Of a stretch of 64,000 nucleotides of DNA, positions 38,298 through 46,279 are shown piece after piece (position 1 is the stretch's first letter; every line of letters starts with the position of its first letter). This stretch comes from Paracoccus solventivorans (GTDB lineage Bacteria; Pseudomonadota; Alphaproteobacteria; Rhodobacterales; Rhodobacteraceae): the NCBI RefSeq assembly GCF_900142875.1, contig NZ_FRCK01000001.1, positions 124,001 through 188,000 of the forward strand. The letters are read 5' to 3'. Both the position numbers and the translations under genes were made by a program. Under the pieces are notes generated by a model. It was not told where the DNA came from. It searched no databases and was given only the letters and a program-made list of their open reading frames with translations.

Positions 38298-38701
38298 CAG
38301 ACCTGCTCCAGCTCGATCAGGCAGCCGTTGAAGTCCTTGGGATGCAGGAACAGCACCGGCTTGCCATGGGCGCCGATCTTCGGCTCTCCGTCGCCAAGAA
38401 CGCGGGCGCCCTGCGCCTTCAGCGTGTCGCGGGCGGCGAGGATATCCTCGACCTCGAAGCACATGTGGTGGATGCCGCCCGACGGGTTCTTGTCCAGGAA
38501 ACCCTTGATCGGGCTGTTGTCGCCCAGCGGATACAGCAGTTCGATCTTGGTGTTCGGCAACTCGATGAACACGACCGTCACGCCGTGGTCGGGCTCGTCC
38601 TGCGGCGCGCGCACGGTGGCGCCCAGCGTGTTGCGGTATTGGTCGGCCGCCGCGGCCAGGTCCGGCACGGCGATGGCGACGTGGTTCAGGCGTCCGATCA
38701 T
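38297..38701 (-). CDS. mce: Methylmalonyl-CoA epimerase
   Basis: Interconverts (R)- and (S)-methylmalonyl-CoA in propionate and ethylmalonyl-CoA pathways. The 134 residues form a VOC fold with metal ligands expected in LNHVAIAVPDL (His), KIELLYPL (Glu), GGIHHMCFEV (His) and GCLIELEQ (Glu). The start at 38701 (MIGRLNHVA) is the family N-terminus. It is first in an mce-DUF1467 pair. Confidence 0.95.
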   Translation of the reverse strand: MIGRLNHVAIAVPDLAAAADQYRNTLGATVRAPQDEPDHGVTVVFIELPNTKIELLYPLGDNSPIKGFLDKNPSGGIHHMCFEVEDILAARDTLKAQGARVLGDGEPKIGAHGKPVLFLHPKDFNGCLIELEQV

Positions 38702-38773
38702 GCGAGGCTCCTCAGCTTTGGCCCTCAATAGGCCGGACGCAGGGCAAGGAAAAGTCCTGCGGGGGAACCGCGC

Positions 38774-38788
38774 TTAACCGGGCGTTAG
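38774..38788 (+). promoter_or_regulatory. CtrA-like site, receiver protein gene
   Basis: TTAA (38774-38777), seven bases (CCGGGCG), TTAG (38785-38788): one mismatch from TTAA-N7-TTAA. It ends 50 bp before the start codon, the same spacing as the site at 27017. Confidence 0.5.
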
Positions 38789-38837
38789 GATAATGGCGGC
38801 TAATCTGGGCTTGTGGATGATTCGAGGGGATGCTGCC

Positions 38838-39560
38838 ATGAACTCCAACCAGATCTGCACCCATGACGCCCCGATGCCGCTGTGGCCGGTGGCGCCGCCG
38901 GGGCGGCCGCTGGCCGGGCTGACCGTGCTGGTGGTCGAGGATTCGCGTCTCGCGTCCGAAGCGGTGCGCCTGCTCTGCCTGCGCTCGGGCGCGCGCATCC
39001 GCCGCGCCGACTGCCTGCGCACCGCGGCCCGGCATCTGCAGACCTATCGGCCCGGGGTGGCGATCGTCGACATGGGGCTGCCCGACGGCAGCGGCGCGCA
39101 GCTGATCGCGCAGCTGGCGGGGGTGGTGCCGGTGGTGCTGGGGATGTCCGGCGACCCCGAGACCGAGGCCGCGGCGATGGCGGCGGGCGCGGACGGGTTC
39201 CTGGCCAAGCCGGTGGAAAGCCTGGCGCTGTTCCAGCATCTGATCCTGTCGAACCTGCCGCCCGAGGCGCGGCCGCCCGGGCTGCGGGTGGTTCCCCGCG
39301 ACATGGTGCAGCCCGATGCCGGCGCGCTGCACGACGATCTTGCGCATGTGGCCGAGGTCCTGGCGAGTTCCTCCGATACCGGGGCCATCGACTATATCGC
39401 GCGCTTCCTCGCCGGGGTCGCCCGCTCGGCCCGGGACGAGCCGCTGGAACAGGCCGCCGCCGCGCTGGCCCGCGACCATTCCGCAGGCCGCGCCCTGGCC
39501 GCCGATCTCGCGCGGATCAGCGGGCTGGTACAGGACCGGCTGGCCGCCGCCCAGGGCTGA
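38838..39560 (+). CDS. Orphan receiver-domain protein
   Basis: A 240-residue response regulator with no DNA-binding output. The receiver domain (about 27-135) is complete: acidic pair Glu34-Asp35 (VVEDS), phospho-acceptor Asp78 (AIVDMGLPDGSG), Ser104 and Lys124 (FLAKP). A helical Ala-rich C-terminal region of about 100 residues (IDYIARFLAGVAR, ALARDHSAGRALAADLARI) has no domain I recognise and could be a partner-binding or Hpt-like bundle lacking an obvious phospho-His. No kinase is adjacent. The start is supported by GAGGGGATGCTGCC. A CtrA-like site lies upstream. Confidence 0.85.
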   Translation: MNSNQICTHDAPMPLWPVAPPGRPLAGLTVLVVEDSRLASEAVRLLCLRSGARIRRADCLRTAARHLQTYRPGVAIVDMGLPDGSGAQLIAQLAGVVPVVLGMSGDPETEAAAMAAGADGFLAKPVESLALFQHLILSNLPPEARPPGLRVVPRDMVQPDAGALHDDLAHVAEVLASSSDTGAIDYIARFLAGVARSARDEPLEQAAAALARDHSAGRALAADLARISGLVQDRLAAAQG

Positions 39561-39563
39561 GCG

Positions 39564-39833
39564 TCAGCGCAGCTGGCTGTCCTTGGAGCCGCGGCGGTTG
39601 ATCCCCGCGCCGGGGACGAAGCGGCGGTCGGCCTCGCTCTGGCAGGCGACGCACAGGGTGACGCCGGGCACGGCGCGGCGCCGCGCCTCGGGGATGGGGT
39701 CGCCGCAATCCGCGCATTCGGCCAGGCTCTCGCCGCCGCGGCGGTTGCGCAGCCGCATCCGCGCCAGCGCCTCCTCGGTGCTGACCTCGATCTGCTCGTT
39801 CACCGCGCCATCGGTGGCCCATCCCCCGGCCAT
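39564..39833 (-). CDS. DksA/TraR-type zinc-finger protein
   Basis: An 89-residue C4 zinc-finger protein of the TraR/DksA group. Cysteines are C40 and C43 (ECADCGDPIPEARRRA) and C61 and C64 (LCVACQSEAD). The N-terminal coiled coil is too short for full DksA, so it resembles the TraR/YbiI-like short form, which can act in the RNA polymerase secondary channel; that role here is inference. GGAGG precedes the ATG at 39833. It ends 3 bp after the convergent receiver gene. Confidence 0.88.
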   Translation of the reverse strand: MAGGWATDGAVNEQIEVSTEEALARMRLRNRRGGESLAECADCGDPIPEARRRAVPGVTLCVACQSEADRRFVPGAGINRRGSKDSQLR

Positions 39834-40008
39834 CGCAACCTCCCTGATGCCAGCCCGCGATGCTGCGGGTGGAAATCCTGCGTCCAGACCATGAAAATGG
39901 GACGTTCCGCGGTGCTGGGCAAGGGCCGGACCGGGCCGCCTCAGGGGCCGGCAGCCGGGCCGGGACATGAAACTGCAGGTGGCGCGGAACGATCCCCATG
40001 GCCGCAGG

Positions 40009-40037
40009 TTGACTTTGCACTTAAGGATCAACAGTCT
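40009..40037 (+). promoter_or_regulatory. Possible ihfA promoter
   Basis: TTGACT (40009-40014), a 17-bp spacer and CAGTCT (40032-40037). The -35 is good and the -10 is weak. It lies just ahead of the ihfA ribosome site. Confidence 0.35.
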
Positions 40038-40059
40038 GTCAGAAACGAAAGGCCGGCGA

Positions 40060-40359
40060 ATGAGCGACAAGACACTGACCCGAATGGATCTGGCCGAGGC
40101 GGTCTTCCGCGAGGTCGGATTGTCCCGGCACGAAAGCGCCCAGCTGGTGGAAAGCGTGCTGGGGCATATCTCGGATGCGCTGGTGCGCGGCGAGCAGGTG
40201 AAGATCTCGTCCTTCGGCACGTTCTCGGTGCGCGACAAGAACGAGCGCATCGGCCGCAACCCCAAGACCGGCGAGGAAGTCCCGATCACCCCGCGGCGCG
40301 TGCTGTCCTTTCGCCCGTCGCATCTGATGAAAGAACGGATCGCCGCCGGCAACCGCTAG
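40060..40359 (+). CDS. ihfA: Integration host factor subunit alpha
   Basis: A DNA-bending nucleoid protein that works as a heterodimer with IhfB. The 99 residues follow the family: [56 protein letters not shown] and [11 protein letters not shown], including the beta-arm Pro that intercalates DNA. A MerR gene follows 37 bp downstream, a linkage conserved in alphaproteobacteria. Confidence 0.97.
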   Translation: MSDKTLTRMDLAEAVFREVGLSRHESAQLVESVLGHISDALVRGEQVKISSFGTFSVRDKNERIGRNPKTGEEVPITPRRVLSFRPSHLMKERIAAGNR

Positions 40360-40396
40360 CGCCACCGGCAGGCACCGCCACAGCGGGAACCAGGAC

Positions 40397-41038
40397 ATGA
40401 AATCGCCGCAAGCCTTTCGCAGTATCGGCGAGGTCGCGCAGATGATCGGGGTCGCGACCCATGTCCTGCGCTACTGGGAAACCCAGTTCCCGGCCCTGGC
40501 CCCGGTGCGGCGCCCCGACGGGCGGCGCTATTACCGCCCCGAGGATGTGCAGCTGGCCGCCGGGCTGTGCGTCGTCATGCGCGAAGAGGGGCTGACCATT
40601 CGCGGCGCCCGCCGGCTGATCGCGCTGGACCGTGGCGAGGGGCTGCGTGCCCGCGGGCGCGAACGACTGGCCATGGCGGATCCCGCCGGCCCGGACACCG
40701 CGACACCCGCGGCCGAGCCCCGCGCCCGGAAACCCGCATCCCCCGGCAAGCCCGCCCGCAAGGCCCCGCGCAGCGTGGAGGGCGCGCCTGCCGAACGCGC
40801 CGGCCCTTCCCTGCCGCTGTTTCCCGAGCTGGACCCGGCCGCCGCCGCCAGACCAGCCGCCCCACAGAACCCAGCCGCCGCCCCGCAGCTCTTGCAGGAC
40901 CGCGGCGCATGGCTCGCGCGGCTGACCGCGACGGCGGGGGCGTTGCGCCGTCATGCCGACCCGCCGCCGCCCGAGCTGGCGCGGCTGCGCCAGGACCTCG
41001 GCCGCGCCCTGCACCGTGCCCGCGGCGGCAGCCTGTAA
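40397..41038 (+). CDS. MerR-family transcriptional regulator
   Basis: A 213-residue regulator. The N-terminal MerR winged helix (about 7-75) reads FRSIGEVAQMIGVATHVLRY, WETQFPALAPVRRPDGRRYY, then LAAGLCVVMREEGLTIRGAR. After about residue 95 comes a long Pro/Ala/Arg-rich linker and a C-terminal helix (LARLRQDLGRALHRARGG) in place of the usual coiled-coil plus ligand domain. Homologues routinely lie next to ihfA in alphaproteobacteria; target genes are unknown. It is co-directional with ihfA. Confidence 0.92.
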   Translation: MKSPQAFRSIGEVAQMIGVATHVLRYWETQFPALAPVRRPDGRRYYRPEDVQLAAGLCVVMREEGLTIRGARRLIALDRGEGLRARGRERLAMADPAGPDTATPAAEPRARKPASPGKPARKAPRSVEGAPAERAGPSLPLFPELDPAAAARPAAPQNPAAAPQLLQDRGAWLARLTATAGALRRHADPPPPELARLRQDLGRALHRARGGSL

Positions 41039-41112
41039 CTCAGCCTTGACGCAGGTTTTTCCGGCCCCGGCGAAAACCTCGGCAGGAAAGCCGTTTTCGA
41101 GGCCCCGCCCTC

Positions 41113-41142
41113 TTGTGCAGCCGGCGCGCTTCGCTCTATATG
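41113..41142 (+). promoter_or_regulatory. Promoter of tRNA-Pro
   Basis: TTGTGC (41113-41118), an 18-bp spacer and TATATG (41137-41142), 8 bp before the tRNA 5' end. Confidence 0.55.
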
Positions 41143-41150
41143 GCCGGCGT

Positions 41151-41228
41151 CGGGCCGTGGCGCAGTCTGGTTAGCGCGTCCGTCTGGGGGGCGGAAGGCC
41201 GCGAGTTCGAATCTCGCCGGCCCGACCA
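41151..41228 (+). tRNA. tRNA-Pro (anticodon GGG)
   Basis: A full cloverleaf can be drawn: acceptor CGGGCCG/CGGCCCG, D-arm GCGC/GCGC, anticodon stem TCCGT/GCGGA with loop CTGGGGG (anticodon GGG, reads CCC and CCU by wobble), and T-arm GCGAG-TTCGAAT-CTCGC. The discriminator is A and the CCA end is encoded. Its own promoter and terminator flank it. Confidence 0.97.
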
Positions 41229-41234
41229 TCACGA

Positions 41235-41260
41235 AACGCCCACCCTTCGGGGTGGGCGTT
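41235..41260 (+). terminator. Terminator of tRNA-Pro
   Basis: AACGCCCACCC-TTCG-GGGTGGGCGTT: an 11-bp perfect stem with a UUCG tetraloop, 6 nt after the tRNA CCA. Confidence 0.9.
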
Positions 41261-41293
41261 CGCTTATGAACGGGGCTTGATTGGGGGGTTGAT

Positions 41294-42367
41294 GTGAACG
41301 GTGTCCTTCCCGACAGCGCCCTGCGCCGCCTGATCGCCGAGGGCGCGATCACCGCCGCCGCACCGATCACCCCGGACCAGATCCAGCCAGCCAGCCTCGA
41401 CCTGCGCCTGGGCGCCACTGCCTGGCGGCTGCGGGCTTCGTTCCTCGCTGGGCGCGGGCGCAGCGTGGCCGAGCGGCTGGCGGATTTCGAGATGCACCGC
41501 ATGGATCTTTCCGGCGGCGCGGTGCTGGAAAAGGGCTGCGTCTATCTGGTGCCGCTGCAGGAACGGCTGGCGCTGCCGCAGGGGGTCGAGGCAGTGGCGA
41601 ACGCCAAATCCTCGACCGGGCGGCTGGACCTGCTGACAAGGCTGGTCACCGACGACGGGACCGAGTTCGACCGCCTGCCCCCCGGCTACGACGGCCCGCT
41701 TTACGCCGAGATCTGCCCGCGCAGCTTTTCGGTGCTGGTGCGTCCGGGGATGCGGCTGAACCAGCTGCGGCTTCGGCGCGGACAGGCGATGCTGGACGAC
41801 CCGGCGCTGGCGGCGCTGCACGGCGCGCAGCCGCTGGTCGATGGAGAGCCGCTGATCGACGCGGGGCTGGGGTTCTCGGTCGATCTGAGGCCGGCCTCGG
41901 GCGATCTGGTCGGCTATCGGGCACGGCCCCACAGCGGGGTGATCGACCTCGACCGCATCGGCGGCTATCTGGCGCGGGATTTCTGGGACGAGCTGCGCAC
42001 CGATGAGGGGCGGCTGATCCTGGACCCCGGCGCGTTCTATATCCTCGTCAGCCGCGAATCGGTCACGATTCCGCCCGGCTATGCTGCTGAAATGTCCCCC
42101 TATCTGGCGATGGTGGGCGAATTCCGGGTCCATTACGCCGGGTTCTTCGACCCCGGTTTCGGCCACGGTCCCGGCGGCGCGGGCGCGCGTGGCGTGCTTG
42201 AGGTGCGCTGCCACGAGGCTCCTTTCGCGCTGGAACACGGGCAGGTCGTCGGCCGGCTGGTCTATGAGCGCATGGCGGCGCCGCCCGACCGGCTTTACGG
42301 CGCGGGAATCGCCTCGAATTATCAGGGGCAGGGTCTCAAGCTGTCCAAGCAGTTCCGGCAGGCGTAA
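41294..42367 (+). CDS. dcd: dCTP deaminase, double-length form
   Basis: Deaminates dCTP to dUTP in thymidylate supply. It has 357 residues, about twice the E. coli enzyme, matching the tandem-domain Dcd of alphaproteobacteria. The first half has PDQIQPASLDLRLGATAWRL and VANAKSSTGRLDLLTRLV. The second half has the dUTPase-like ESVTIPPGYAAEMSPYLA, HYAGFFDPGFGHGPGG and VLEVRCHEAPFALEHGQ. GTG at 41294 is the likely start (GGGGGGTTGAT upstream). Terminal YQGQGLKLSKQFR is conserved. Confidence 0.93.
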   Translation: MNGVLPDSALRRLIAEGAITAAAPITPDQIQPASLDLRLGATAWRLRASFLAGRGRSVAERLADFEMHRMDLSGGAVLEKGCVYLVPLQERLALPQGVEAVANAKSSTGRLDLLTRLVTDDGTEFDRLPPGYDGPLYAEICPRSFSVLVRPGMRLNQLRLRRGQAMLDDPALAALHGAQPLVDGEPLIDAGLGFSVDLRPASGDLVGYRARPHSGVIDLDRIGGYLARDFWDELRTDEGRLILDPGAFYILVSRESVTIPPGYAAEMSPYLAMVGEFRVHYAGFFDPGFGHGPGGAGARGVLEVRCHEAPFALEHGQVVGRLVYERMAAPPDRLYGAGIASNYQGQGLKLSKQFRQA

Positions 42368-42372
42368 GCCGC

Positions 42373-42579
42373 CTAGCGCAGCCTGCGGGTGATCCGGGCC
42401 GCTTGCCGGGCGCGCTTGGCTGCCTGCCGCGCGGTTTTTGCCTGTTTCTGCGCCGCGGGTGACAGTTTTCCGTCCGCCGACACCCCGCCGCTGCGACGGC
42501 TGTAAAGGTCGATGCCCTTGTTCACCCCCCAGTTCGTCAGGCGGCGGGTCAGCATTGCGATCAGGCGGTTCAGGTTCAT
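42373..42579 (-). CDS. Small basic protein, function unknown
   Basis: A 68-residue very basic protein. The start is amphipathic (MNLNRLIAMLTRRLTNWGVN), followed by an Arg/Lys/Ala-rich helix (KQAKTARQAAKRARQAARI). It has no cysteine or clear membrane span. GGGGAAAGCC precedes the ATG at 42579. Similar short proteins occur in Rhodobacterales. It may bind nucleic acid or membranes by charge; that is only inference. Confidence 0.6.
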   Translation of the reverse strand: MNLNRLIAMLTRRLTNWGVNKGIDLYSRRSGGVSADGKLSPAAQKQAKTARQAAKRARQAARITRRLR

Positions 42580-42609
42580 GGCTTTCCCCGTAGCTGTCCC
42601 CGTGACGGC

Positions 42610-43230
42610 TCAGTCGCCGAAAAGATCGTCCCCCGGCGTATCCGACGACATATCGGCGCCGTCCCCGTCCGGCGCAAGCCCCGGCATCGCACCCGGCCGG
42701 CTGTCGAGCAGCCCCGAGGCCCGCAGCTCCGCCAGCCCCGGCAGATCACTGGCGCTGGCAAGGCCGAAATGGTCCAGAAACGCCTCGGTCACGACAAAGG
42801 TCACCGGGCGGCCGGGGGTCTGGCGGCGGCGGCCCAGCCGGACCCAGCCCATCTCGATCAGCTGGTCCAGCGTACCACGGCTGACCGAGACGCCGCGGAT
42901 TTCCTCGATCTCGGCGCGGGTGACGGGCTGGTGATAGGCGACGATGGCCAGCGTCTCGGTCCCGGCGCGGGACAGGCGGCGGGTCTCGACCACCTCCTCC
43001 TGCATGAGAAACCCAAGATCGGCGGCGGTGCGGAACGCCCAGGCGTCGCCCACGCGCAGCAGTTCGACCCCGCGCCCGGCATAGCGCGTGCGCAGCCGGC
43101 GCAGCGCCTCGGCGGGGTCCGATCCCGCCGGCATCCGCCGCGCCAGATCCTGCAGGCCCAGCGGCTGGGCCGAGGCGAACAGCAGCGCCTCGACCATCCG
43201 TTCCTGCTGGTCCTCGGGGGGCGCACTCAT
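42610..43230 (-). CDS. scpB: Segregation and condensation protein B
   Basis: The kleisin-partner winged-helix protein of the SMC-ScpAB condensin. The 206 residues include VEALLFASAQPLGLQDLA, LRRLRTRYAGRGVELLRV, TLAIVAYHQPVTRAEIEEIR and GRPVTFVVTEAFLDHFGL. The tail is acidic and disordered. It is coupled to scpA by ATGA at 43227-43230. smc is elsewhere. Confidence 0.95.
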   Translation of the reverse strand: MSAPPEDQQERMVEALLFASAQPLGLQDLARRMPAGSDPAEALRRLRTRYAGRGVELLRVGDAWAFRTAADLGFLMQEEVVETRRLSRAGTETLAIVAYHQPVTRAEIEEIRGVSVSRGTLDQLIEMGWVRLGRRRQTPGRPVTFVVTEAFLDHFGLASASDLPGLAELRASGLLDSRPGAMPGLAPDGDGADMSSDTPGDDLFGD

Positions 43231-43994
43231 CGCGGGCGCACCGAGATGGGGGCGAAAACCGCCTCTTGCCGCAGCTCGACCCGCCCCTGCCGCGCCAGTT
43301 CCAGCGAGGCCGCGAATGTCGCCGCCGTGGCCGAGCGTCGCCGCGCCGGCGTGGCCGTCCAGCCATCGGGCAGAAAGCGCATCAGGTCGGTCCAGTCGCC
43401 CGCATGGCCGATCAGCCGGCGCATCCGCTCCAACGCATCTTCCAGCGACCAGATGTCGCGGCGGTCGTAAGCATAGGGGCGGAACTCGTCGCGGGTGCGC
43501 AGCCGCGCATAGGCCTGCATCAGCTCGATCAGCCCGGCCTGCCAGCGCGTGGCGCGCAGCTTCGCCACCGTCTCGGGCGCGCCGCGGGCGAAACGGTCCT
43601 GCCCCAGCAGCGGCCGCCCCATCAGCCGCGCCGCCGCCTCGCGCATCGCCTGCAGGCGTTCCAGCTGAAAGGCCAGATGCGCGGCCAGATCCTCGGCCGA
43701 AGGACCCTCGGCCTGCGGGTCCGGCGGCAGCAGCAGCCGCGACTTGAGATAGGCGAGCCATGCCGCCATCACCAGGTAATCCGCCGCCAGCTCGATGCGC
43801 AGGCTGCGCGCGCGTTCGATGAAGCCCAGATACTGCTCGGCCAGCGCCAGCACGCTGATCTGCATCAGATCGACCTTTTGCGTGCGCGCCAGCGTCAGCA
43901 GCAGGTCCAGCGGCCCGTCATAGCCGGGCACATCGACGATCAGCGCCTCGTCGGGGCGCGGGATGCTGTCGGTATTGGCCGGCGTCGGGTTCAT
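43227..43994 (-). CDS. scpA: Segregation and condensation protein A
   Basis: The kleisin subunit bridging SMC heads. In 255 residues the N-terminal block is VPGYDGPLDLLLTLARTQKV, then LAEQYLGFIERA and ADYLVMAAWLAYLKSRLLL; a C-terminal winged helix is present (SATAATFAASLELARQGRV). Start at 43994 (MNPTPANTD). First of the scpA-scpB pair, downstream of a repeat copy and the rpsD terminator. Confidence 0.95.
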   Translation of the reverse strand: MNPTPANTDSIPRPDEALIVDVPGYDGPLDLLLTLARTQKVDLMQISVLALAEQYLGFIERARSLRIELAADYLVMAAWLAYLKSRLLLPPDPQAEGPSAEDLAAHLAFQLERLQAMREAAARLMGRPLLGQDRFARGAPETVAKLRATRWQAGLIELMQAYARLRTRDEFRPYAYDRRDIWSLEDALERMRRLIGHAGDWTDLMRFLPDGWTATPARRRSATAATFAASLELARQGRVELRQEAVFAPISVRPR

Positions 43995-44041
43995 CCCCCA
44001 CCCATGGAAACGGGCGCCCGCGCTGTCAACCGGCGTATGTC

Positions 44042-44083
44042 TTCTGTCGTCAAATATCCCGGGGCCCGGGGCAGAGCCCCGGT
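44042..44083 (+). repeat. Dispersed AAATATCC repeat, minimal form
   Basis: Leader TTCTGTCGTC, AAATATCCCGGGG (44052-44064) directly joined to the terminal hairpin CCGGGGC-AGA-GCCCCGG; the middle hairpin is absent. It sits between scpA and rpsD. Confidence 0.7.
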
Positions 44084-44100
44084 CCGGCGCCGCCACAATG

Positions 44101-44127
44101 GAAAAGGGCCGCCCCGAAGGACGACCC
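44101..44127 (-). terminator. Terminator of rpsD
   Basis: On the minus strand GGGTCGTCC-TTCG-GGGCGGCCC is followed by TTTTCC. There are nine pairs including two G-U, with a UUCG loop, 24 bp past the rpsD stop. Confidence 0.85.
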
Positions 44128-44150
44128 CTGAAACCCAATCGCGCGAAAGA

Positions 44151-44768
44151 TCAGCGCGAGTAGAATTCGACCACCAGATTCGGCTCCATCACCACCGGAT
44201 AGGGCACGTCGCCCAGCGCCGGGGTGCGCACGAAAGTGGCGGTCATCTTGTTGTGGTCGACGTCCAGGTAATCGGGCACGTCACGCTCGGCCAGGCCGAC
44301 GGCTTCCAGCACGATGGCCAGCTGGCGCGAACGGTCGCGCACCGCGATCACGTCGCCTTCCTTGACGCGATAGGAGGCGATGTTCACCCGCTTGCCGTTC
44401 ACGGTGACATGGCCGTGGTTGATGAACTGGCGCGAGGCGAAGATGGTCGGCACGAACTTGGCGCGATAGACCACCGCGTCCAGGCGCCGCTCGAGCAGGC
44501 CGATCAGCATCTCGCCGGTGTCGCCGCGCAGGCGCACGGCCTCGGCGTAGATGCGGCGGAACTGCTTTTCGGTCAGGTCGCCGTAATAGCCCTTGAGCTT
44601 CTGCTTGGCGCGCAGCTGGGTGCCGAAGTCCGACAGCTTGTTCTTGCGGCGCTGGCCGTGCTGGCCGGGGCCGTATTCGCGCTTGTTCACCGGGGATTTG
44701 GCACGGCCCCAGATGTTTTCGCCCATGCGGCGGTCGATCTTGTACTTGGCAGCGGTGCGTTTGGTCAT
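44151..44768 (-). CDS. rpsD: 30S ribosomal protein S4
   Basis: A primary 16S rRNA-binding protein that nucleates 30S assembly. The 205 residues match the alphaproteobacterial S4: [38 protein letters not shown], the S4 RNA-binding fold [14 protein letters not shown], and [20 protein letters not shown]. It is monocistronic with its own promoter (44871-44898) and terminator. GAAGGAGATCAGCG precedes the ATG. Confidence 0.99.
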   Translation of the reverse strand: MTKRTAAKYKIDRRMGENIWGRAKSPVNKREYGPGQHGQRRKNKLSDFGTQLRAKQKLKGYYGDLTEKQFRRIYAEAVRLRGDTGEMLIGLLERRLDAVVYRAKFVPTIFASRQFINHGHVTVNGKRVNIASYRVKEGDVIAVRDRSRQLAIVLEAVGLAERDVPDYLDVDHNKMTATFVRTPALGDVPYPVVMEPNLVVEFYSR

Positions 44769-44870
44769 CGCTGATCTCCTTCGTTCGTTGCAGAAGGGCG
44801 TTGTCCTCTCCCCTTCACAGGGGCGACAGGCTTCCCCTTGCGGGGTCCACCAACACCAATGGAAGCGGCG

Positions 44871-44898
44871 CTTATAGCCGCGCGGGGGGCAGAGTCAA
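44871..44898 (-). promoter_or_regulatory. rpsD promoter with structured leader
   Basis: On the minus strand TTGACT (44898-44893), a 16-bp spacer and TATAAG (44876-44871). The leader of about 95 nt contains two short hairpins, CCCC-GCAA-GGGG and a CCCCT/AGGGG stem, before the ribosome site; they could serve S4 feedback control. Confidence 0.65.
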
Positions 44899-44916
44899 CC
44901 GCCCCCCATGGGGCCG

Positions 44917-46122
44917 TCAGCCCCGCATCAGCCCCATGATCGCCCAGGCCAGCGCCGAACAGACCAGCGCGGCCACCGCCACCGGCATGGCGGTGCCGTC
45001 ATAGGCCAGCCCCACCGGCGCCGCGATCAGCACTGCCCCCAGCGTCGACAGCGCCGCCACGACCGAGGCGGTCAGCCCCGCGATATGCCCCATGCGCTGC
45101 ATCGCCAGCGCGTTGAGGTTGCCGAAGGTCAGCCCGGCCATGGTGAAGATGCCCACCGACCACAGGAAGAACACCGGAAAGCGCAGCAGCGGCGGCAGCC
45201 CGCCCCAGAGCGCCAGCAGGAACGCCGCCGAGGCGAAGATCTGCAGCAGATAGGCGGTGCGGGCGATCCTGCGCATCCCCACCCGCATCACCAGCCGCGA
45301 ATTGATCAGCGTACCGGTCGCTGCCAGCAGCGCCATGACGGCAAACCACAGCGGAAAGCGCTCGCCTTGGCCGTAGGTCTCGCCGAACAGCTGCTGGGCC
45401 GAGGACAGCAGCGCGAACATCTGCGCGAAGCCCAGCGTCATGGTGATCGTGCTCAGCACCACCTGCCGGTCGGACAGCACCTCGCGCGTGCCCTCCCACA
45501 GGCTGCGCAGCCGCAGCGGGCGGCGGTCCTGCGGGGCCAGAGTCTCTTCCTGCCGCAGCCCCAGCCACAGCCAGCCCAGCGAGCCGAACAGGAAGAAGCC
45601 GATGAACACCCCGCGCCAGCCCAGCACATGGATGAACCCCTGCCCGATCAGCGGCGCCATCGCCGGCACGATCATGAACACCATCATGATGAAGCTGGTG
45701 ATCCGCGCCATCTCGCGCCCGGCGTAAAGGTCGCGCACCAGCGCGGTGCCGACGATCCGCGGCGAGGCCGCCCCCAGCCCTTGCGCGAATCGCGCCAGCA
45801 GCAGCGCGTCCAGCGTCCCCGCGAACATCGCCACGATCGAGAACACCAGGTAGATGGTAATCCCGATCGCCATCGCCCGCTTGCGCCCCAGCGCGTCCGA
45901 GATCGGCCCGGCGAACAGCGTGCCGATGCCCATCCCGGCCATGAAGCTGGTCAGCACCAGCTGCGCGCGGTTGACATCGGTCGGGGTCAGCTCGGCGGCG
46001 ATCTGGGGCAGCGCCGGCAGCATCGCATCCATGGAAAATGCCACCGTGGCGAACAGGAATGCCAGCATGGCAATCAGTTCACCCTGCCGCGCCCGAGCGG
46101 TGTCAGAGTTTTGCGAAGTCAT
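44917..46122 (-). CDS. MFS exporter, Bcr/CflA drug-resistance type
   Basis: A 401-residue, 12-helix major facilitator protein of the DHA1 (Bcr/CflA) group, a proton-coupled exporter of drugs or small metabolites. Seen: LFATVAFSMDAMLPALPQIA, then the loop 2-3 motif GPISDALGRKRAM, LLARFAQGLGAASPRIVGTA (motif B/C region) and repeated hydrophobic spans to the end. Start at 46122 (MTSQNSD) with GGAAAGGACGCTCTC upstream. It is a single gene; the substrate is unknown. Confidence 0.9.
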   Translation of the reverse strand: MTSQNSDTARARQGELIAMLAFLFATVAFSMDAMLPALPQIAAELTPTDVNRAQLVLTSFMAGMGIGTLFAGPISDALGRKRAMAIGITIYLVFSIVAMFAGTLDALLLARFAQGLGAASPRIVGTALVRDLYAGREMARITSFIMMVFMIVPAMAPLIGQGFIHVLGWRGVFIGFFLFGSLGWLWLGLRQEETLAPQDRRPLRLRSLWEGTREVLSDRQVVLSTITMTLGFAQMFALLSSAQQLFGETYGQGERFPLWFAVMALLAATGTLINSRLVMRVGMRRIARTAYLLQIFASAAFLLALWGGLPPLLRFPVFFLWSVGIFTMAGLTFGNLNALAMQRMGHIAGLTASVVAALSTLGAVLIAAPVGLAYDGTAMPVAVAALVCSALAWAIMGLMRG

Positions 46123-46279
46123 GAGAGCGTCCTTTCCATGATCCCCTACGCTCTGCGACCGGGGGTCGCAACCCCGGCGCGAGGATCGGTTTTCACCATG
46201 CCGTGCCCGGGGGCGGCGGTTTCCCCCCGCCTGTTCACCCGCCCTGTTCACCTGCGCCGCCGGGGTTTATATCGGCGGC

